From: Zelopaecilomyces penicillatus
Lineage: Eukaryota > Ascomycota > Sordariomycetes > Hypocreales > Pseudodiploosporaceae
Length of the DNA: 64,000 nt
Direction of reading: 5' to 3'
NCBI GenBank assembly: GCA_005765155.1
Contig: VCCP01000008.1
Span: 496,001-560,000, forward strand
A program made the translations under genes and the position numbers. Each line of letters starts with the position of its first letter. Within the stretch, counting starts at the first letter, position 1. Shown here piece by piece: positions 58,694 through 64,000 of this stretch. Below the pieces are notes generated by a model that saw only the letters and a program-made list of their open reading frames with translations, did no database searches and had not been told where the DNA came from.

Positions 58694-60859
58694 TTAGACT
58701 TGGCGTGTGTCAATTGACTCAACTTGAGTGAGGCTAACCCCTCTTTTCTCGTCGTAATAGACAGGGCGGGCCTCCCTGCGCTCTTCGAGAACCTCCTGGA
58801 CGCTTCTCTTTTCAACGAGGGACTGCCATACGGTCTTGCAGGTGCTAACTGCGAATAGTCTGTCCATATCCTCAAGTGCGAGACCTGTGAAGAGTTAGGT
58901 TAGTATACGAGTTACTTTGATACATGAAGCATAGGTTGTCGGGGTAATAAGGGGGATTGAGCTTACCCTTGGTTTCTGGGATGAAAAAGAATGCCCAGAA
59001 GCCCATGAGGACCATGAGAGCGCCGAAGAACATGTATGTGCCGTAGCCGAGAGAGGTGATCATGTAGGGTGTGGTTCTCGAGATGAGGAAGCTCCAGAAC
59101 CATTGATCGGCGGTTGTGATGGCAGTGCAAAGCATTCGGATGTCTGGTAAAGCGCATTTGTTAGATTGAAAGATATTGATATTGAGAGGGGTGATTGAAC
59201 TTACCGATAGGAAAAATCTCAGAGCAGTACACCCAAGTAATGCCCTGCCATGTTGCACAGTAGATGAGACCATAGAGATAGACACACACTAGAACGATGA
59301 TGTTAGCACATGCTCATTGTATAAATATGCTGTGGTAAATAGAGGATTGGTTCTTACCCATGGCCAGGTATCCCCAACCGTTCTGGCTGAGCTGTCCGTT
59401 GGCTGCCGCCGTTGCGGGATCAGCCTTCATAACATAGCCACCGATATACCACATGGGGATTGATCCGATGAAAGCACCCCAGATGAGACCATTGCGGCGG
59501 CCGACCTTTTCGACGAGCCAGATGGAGAAGATGACCATGCCAAGGGTTTTGGCGATACCGTAGAAGCCGGTAGCGAATAACTTGGTGCTGGTGCCGGTGA
59601 CGCCGAGTGTCTCAAAGATGCGAGGGGAGTCTATCTTCTTGTTAGTCATTGTTCTTGTGAAAAGACAATACTGAAATTCCAAGTCTCTGGGTCAGAAACA
59701 CTCACAATAGGTGATGATGTTAACTCCAGTCAGGTTCTGGCAGGCCATGAGCAACAAACCGATGCTGATTCGGTTCCGCACACCCTTTTGGAAGAGACGC
59801 TTGAACATCTCCATATAGGTCATGTGGTTAGCCGTTCTCTCCTCAACTTGCTGACGGATCTCGGACAGCTCGTCTCGGATATAGGGGTGGTCGGCGGGCA
59901 GCGTTCGGAGGTCAACAAGGACACTTTCAGCCTCCTCCCAGCGATCTTGGCGAGCGAGCCAGCGGGGGGATTCCGGACAGATGAGAATTCCGGCGCAGAG
60001 GAGAAGACCAGGAACGAGCTGAAGACCAAGAGGGATGATCCATTGGGTATCTTTGCTGTCGCCGATGGTGCGGTCTGAGGCATAGTTGATCTATAGGGAA
60101 AAGGGGGTTAGCCTAATATTGTCAAGGGGGGTTCGAGGGGATAAGAGGATGCGTACCCAAAAGCCTAACATGCCACCACCTTGGGATGCAATCTGATGGA
60201 TATAAGTCAGTTTACTAATTCAAGAGAGTATGGGTTTGCATGGTAGGAAGTTGAATGCGATCGCACCTCAAATATACCAATCAAGCGACCACGAATCGAC
60301 GGCGGTGCCATTTCAGCAATGTACACAGGAACAATGAGAGATGAAGCGCCAATACCCAAGCCAGCAATGGCACGACCAGCAATAAGCATTGCAATTTTAC
60401 CATGCGATGCCGTCATGAGAATACCACCAATAATGAAGACGGAAGCAGCCAGGAGAATCGCGCGCTTCCGTCCATATTTCTCAGCTAGGGGAAAGGTCAA
60501 GAGGGAGCCAAAGAAACAGCCTGCTTGGAAAGTAGAAACAATGTTGCCCTGAAGAGTGTCACGTTCGGCGCCGGTCTTTTCAGTGAGCCCGAAATCGCGT
60601 CTGAACGAGTCTAGGGCCATGGTTCCACCAATGACGGAGGTATCGTAGCCCACTGATATTTAAATGAGATTAGTCTTTCATTGCGTTTGGATTGTAATAA
60701 TTGTCTTTCTTGGACGACTTGTGAATCTGGATTTGACTGAAGGAAGGCAAGCTTACTGGCAATGGCAGACATGGAAGCAATGATTGCAACGATATGGATG
60801 CGCCAATTGCGCACATCCTTGGGGTCGTTGGTCCCCTCGGCATGGAGGTCGAAACCCAT
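58694..60859 (-). CDS. MFS sugar (hexose/quinate-type) transporter
   Basis: Twelve-helix plasma-membrane proton symporter of the sugar porter family. Eight exons on the minus strand: 60859-60757, 60652-60267, 60192-60157 (12 codons), 60090-59706, 59630-59358, 59288-59205, 59143-58967 and 58884-58694, giving 544 aa. Family signatures are GYDTSVIGGTMAL in helix 1, EKYGRKRAI after helix 2, GRAIAGLGIGASSLIVPVYIAEMAP, the central PESPRWLA, QNLTGVNIITYYSPRIF in helix 7, VEKVGRRNGL, and PETKGLALEDMDRLF at the end of helix 12. The substrate (hexose, quinate or another polyol) cannot be told apart by eye. The C-terminal 45 residues are charged and cytosolic. Phase continuity across all seven introns supports the model. 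Confidence 0.93.
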
Positions 60860-63733
60860 GATGGCTCAAGTACGCTCGTTCTGAGCGAGATGAGGAAGAA
60901 ATTAGTGTAAGTAGTGTAGGCTGACTAGTGATCTAGAAGCGAGGGCAGTGTGGACATTGATGATTGGCAAGATGAAATCTGGGGAAGAGGGCAGTGTAAG
61001 CTGGAGTGGAACTTCCAGTGGGGTTGAGATGATCTCAGGAATGCAAGGCAGCAGCAAGCTCCCTACATATAATAACAAAAACTCACACCGAGGACCAACA
61101 AGGAGCACAACAGATGAAACAAACAAAGCTAAGCGAGAACAGTTGAAAGACGATGTCGGAGCTAGCTGGATAGTTTCTGGGGAATAAAGTGGAGAGGCGA
61201 AAGGATAGCTTCTAGAGTCTGGTTCCCCAGTTTTACCGCGGATAAGAGAGAGAGAGCGAAAAAAAACACGGTCGTATATGAACAAGTCTTGATTAAGGTA
61301 ATAAACTACGGAGCAAGCTTTTTGGCCTGTGTGGGTGTGTGGATGCAAGTGGATGTGCATTTGGGATGGATTTTCCCCGGACTAGGTGACTGATCAGAGC
61401 GAGCGAACAATGCGGGGTATCAACACTATTGGATACAGACTTCGGGAGTGGAAGTCGGGAGTGTGGAAGGCTGGAGGGTGGAAGAAGATGAGTGGGGGGC
61501 AGCAGATGTGGATGTGGATGTGGTTTGGTGATGGGGTTTTGGTGTTTGTGTTGGTGGTTAAGGGAAGATCCGGAGAGAAGTCGACTGGTGTGTATTAAGT
61601 GTGCGTGGGTGGCGGTTGTGGAAGCGGCGGTGGCGCGAACATGGCCATGGGTTGAGAGAGGGGAGGCTTGCAGTTGAATCAAGGTGATGACGGGAGTCTG
61701 TAGCCCGGACGAATGACAATGCACGAATACTTTTGAGTTTTAAGGTTGCCGAGTTGCAGTTCATCTCTGGGGGAGTTGATGACAGACAGACAGGCCAGAC
61801 TGGTGTGTGTGGGTAGAGCCAGGTTGATTCATCAATCAAGTTGTCGGCCCCCATCCTTGAGTCAAAGAGCATCCTCTTGCAGGTAAGAGAGGTGTGGGTG
61901 AGTGGGCTCCGGACTAGAGCCGTCTGCCTTCTTCTGATGCAGTGCCGTGAATCCCAACCCGAAACCTTGATGGCGGATGATGATTGCGAGAGATTGGCCA
62001 ACAATGAGGTGGGTGGCTAATTAACCTAACTCACATCATCCTTTTGGGGGTCGGTGTGCACCACCCCGAACGGTGTGCCTCGGCAGGTATCCGTCCCGGT
62101 CTGTATCAGACTACCTATTGCGGTATGGGAGGAAGAAGAGAAATTCGGTAGAAATGATAAAACCCCGACCATATCCCAGTCCAGGGAAGGAGGAAAAAAA
62201 AAAAACACTGCCACGCTTGGCACGGATTATCGATTCCTAGGGAGGTTGCGGCGCGAAAAGCCGGAACCCAATCACACACTTTACGAAGAGAGAGAGAGCA
62301 AAAAGCTTCAAAGTCGTTGGAGCACGAAACACCAATAAACGATACCTACGAGAAATATCATACGCTTTCGATGCGAATAGAACGAGAAAAAAACGGGCAT
62401 TCTGGAAATGACGGGTCGTAACTATCGAGTTGCACGACACCCTCGCTCTTGGTTCGCGTAGTTGGCGATTTTGCGCAGCCTCAAACTACAACAAACTACT
62501 CACTCACTCATCTCGTCACTTTTTCGTCTCGCCGTCGCAATGTCCAATTTTTGTGTGTTGAGAATCTGGCGAAATAGAGTGATACGGGGTAGTAAAGGGC
62601 TGAGTGCGCGGGATATTCGGGATTTTTAAAAGAGGAAGAGGCTCATGTTGATGGTATTATTCGCAATGTCTTGGCACTAGAAGTGTAAAGAGGAATAATA
62701 TGGGTGAGAGCACAGCCACAGCAGTACGTTGACATCCAGCTCATCAGCCCCATCGGCCTACCAAACAGCGTTCTTCAGCTTTAGTGGTTGAAGTGGCAAG
62801 AGAAGGTCGCTGGTGCTGTGGCTCAGCATAGTGCACTCGTGGCCGAGGTCTGGTGGCCATTTGGTGACCCGTCTAGGCGACTCCTGACCTGAAGCCTAGG
62901 CCATCACGGCCTGTACAGCTCATTATGACCTACGACAACAGCGACTCAGCCTCTGTAAAAAAGTTTTCTTTTGCACTAATCTTCAGGTTGCCCGGTTGCG
63001 GCTCAGTTGGCTGCCGCTCAAAAAAGCTCCCTCCGGGCCCTCTTGCTCTCCGGCGCTCTCGGGCTCTGGGTTTTCAGCGGCTGAAGCTGCGCCCGAATAG
63101 CTCACACAATTGTTGGGAATAATGAAATAGATTCCATAGCAAGGCGAATTTCATAGCCAACAGTAAAGGAAAAGCAACCAATGCCCATCGGTCAAAAGCT
63201 GCTTTGCCAACGAGTCTATTACCGGAAATGGCCGGCCTGGCCGTTCGGGGCAGCCCCCTTTCAGGCTTACTCTGGCCCGCAGCCAAAAAAGCTGTCTCGG
63301 CTGGTATTAACGCACTCGGAGTAAGATCAGGAGTGCAACGGCAGCAACAACAAAAGGGCCCGGAGGGGCATAGGTGTAACAGTGTAGAAAAGGCTCATCA
63401 TGTGTGTGTGTGCACACAGGACATAGCATAGGTGTTAAACAGTAGACACGGAGGAGCCCCCATTTCGCTTGTTGACGGGCTTGACTCTCTGTACCTATCC
63501 CATCCATACGCTTACTAGCAGCTACTAAGATCGAGGAGAAATTATCAGTAATTACACTGTAATGCAGGCAGTCGAAAGAGCACCCAAACAGAGTCGTTAT
63601 CACAGGCGCTGTTAACGTATTATCCGTACTGTATTAGGGCCTTTCCGGCAGCACCAGCACGTGTCCCCGCTCCGATGCGACCCCTCCACTGCAAACGGCC
63701 CAAGGATCCCTGCCAGAAGCTTCTCTCCAGAAC
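60860..63733. other. intergenic region, no supported gene
   Basis: About 2.9 kb upstream of the sugar transporter. The stretch to about 61250 should hold its promoter and 5' UTR. From 61300 to 63700 there are short ORFs on both strands without domains. A pyrimidine-rich tract ending in an ATG at 62540 is followed by only about 30 codons. GT-rich repeats lie at 61500-61560 and 63400-63416. Confidence 0.45.
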
Positions 63734-64000
63734 ATGGCACCGAAGCTTAACCTTCGCCAAGCTTTTCTGTGGCGGCCCACCACACACGCACGTCTCGCAT
63801 TAGCGCTGGCCTCGACCCTTGGCCTTGGGCGTCCATACCTTTATTATTACAGTGCAGCGGCGACAGGTACAAACTACGGGGGCCACGAGTTGAGTGGTCA
63901 CCTTGCGGATTGCGCCGGGTACAACTTGCTGGCGAAAGGCGGCGGCGGTGGCACGGCGGGTGGTGGCCGAAGAGAGGATATGGCTGACATGGCCGGCAGT
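63734..64000 (+). CDS. possible partial ORF running off the right edge
   Basis: An ATG in favourable context (GAACATGGCA) opens 89 codons without a stop up to the window end. The translation starts MAPKLNLRQAFLWRPTTHA, continues with an Ala/Leu-rich segment and a YYYSAAAT motif, and ends in a Gly-rich stretch. No domain is recognised and the Gly run may be chance in GC-rich sequence. Low confidence that it is a gene; listed because the frame is truncated by the edge. Confidence 0.25.
   Translation, partial: MAPKLNLRQAFLWRPTTHARLALALASTLGLGRPYLYYYSAAATGTNYGGHELSGHLADCAGYNLLAKGGGGGTAGGGRREDMADMAGS

Noticed and set aside
62540..62629. Short ATG-initiated frame after a pyrimidine-rich tract (starts MSNFCVLRIW)
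   Set aside because: Only about 30 codons, ends in TAA, and no convincing donor leads to a continuing exon, although the ATG context is promoter-like.
1..64000. Secondary-metabolite cluster, CRISPR array, or prokaryotic-style operon
   Set aside because: No polyketide, peptide synthetase or terpene genes, no spaced direct repeats, and gene structures are clearly those of a fungal nuclear genome.

Overview
The window looks like a stretch of nuclear chromosome from a filamentous ascomycete, most likely a Sordariomycete. This rests on gene style and protein resemblance only. Genes are spaced roughly every 3 kb on both strands. Introns are mostly about 45-110 nt, with GT..AG ends and CTAAC/CTAAT-like branch sites. 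Families typical of such fungi are present: a rhodopsin-domain membrane protein, type-B carboxylesterases, GFA-domain proteins, a DUF4112 protein and an MFS sugar transporter. I saw no rRNA, tRNA, CRISPR array or intact transposon. Exon coordinates were assembled by hand from reading frame and splice signals. In every complete multi-exon model the summed coding length is a multiple of three.

Left part (1-23 kb): a Q/P-rich reading frame runs off the left edge (minus strand). A long intergenic stretch follows, then a three-RRM Pub1/TIA-1-type RNA-binding protein, an acidic protein resembling a fungal Mediator tail subunit, a secreted GH5 glycosidase, and cytosolic glutaminyl-tRNA synthetase with an apparent 8-nt microexon. 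After these come a tandem-PH-domain protein, the tRNA 2-thiolation protein Ncs2/Ctu2, and the mitochondrial oxaloacetate carrier Oac1.

Middle part (24-48 kb): an unrecognised intronless 829-aa protein sits next to a secreted carboxylesterase. A gene-poor 4.5 kb interval follows, with two long dinucleotide repeats. Then come a rhodopsin-domain membrane protein, the WD40 protein Swd2 (COMPASS/CPF), a second secreted carboxylesterase-like protein with an altered oxyanion-hole motif, SRP9, and the ribonucleotide reductase small subunit. The last has ACGCGT (MCB) elements upstream and inside an intron. A DUF4112 membrane-associated protein closes this part.

Right part (49-64 kb): mRNA decapping enzyme Dcp2, with a long disordered tail carrying repeated leucine motifs, and an Nrd1/Mrn1-like RRM protein. 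A small cysteine-rich secreted SH3-like protein follows; its true C-terminus only appears when two short introns are removed. Then a tandem GFA-domain protein, an eight-exon MFS sugar transporter, and a weak partial ORF at the right edge.

Most genes are single-copy housekeeping genes of RNA metabolism and translation (Pub1, GlnRS, Ncs2, SRP9, Dcp2, Nrd1-like, Swd2). Interspersed secreted or accessory genes (GH5, two esterases, small cysteine-rich protein, 829-aa orphan) are the less ordinary content. I see no biosynthetic or defence gene cluster. The best candidates for something undescribed are the 829-aa protein and the small secreted protein.
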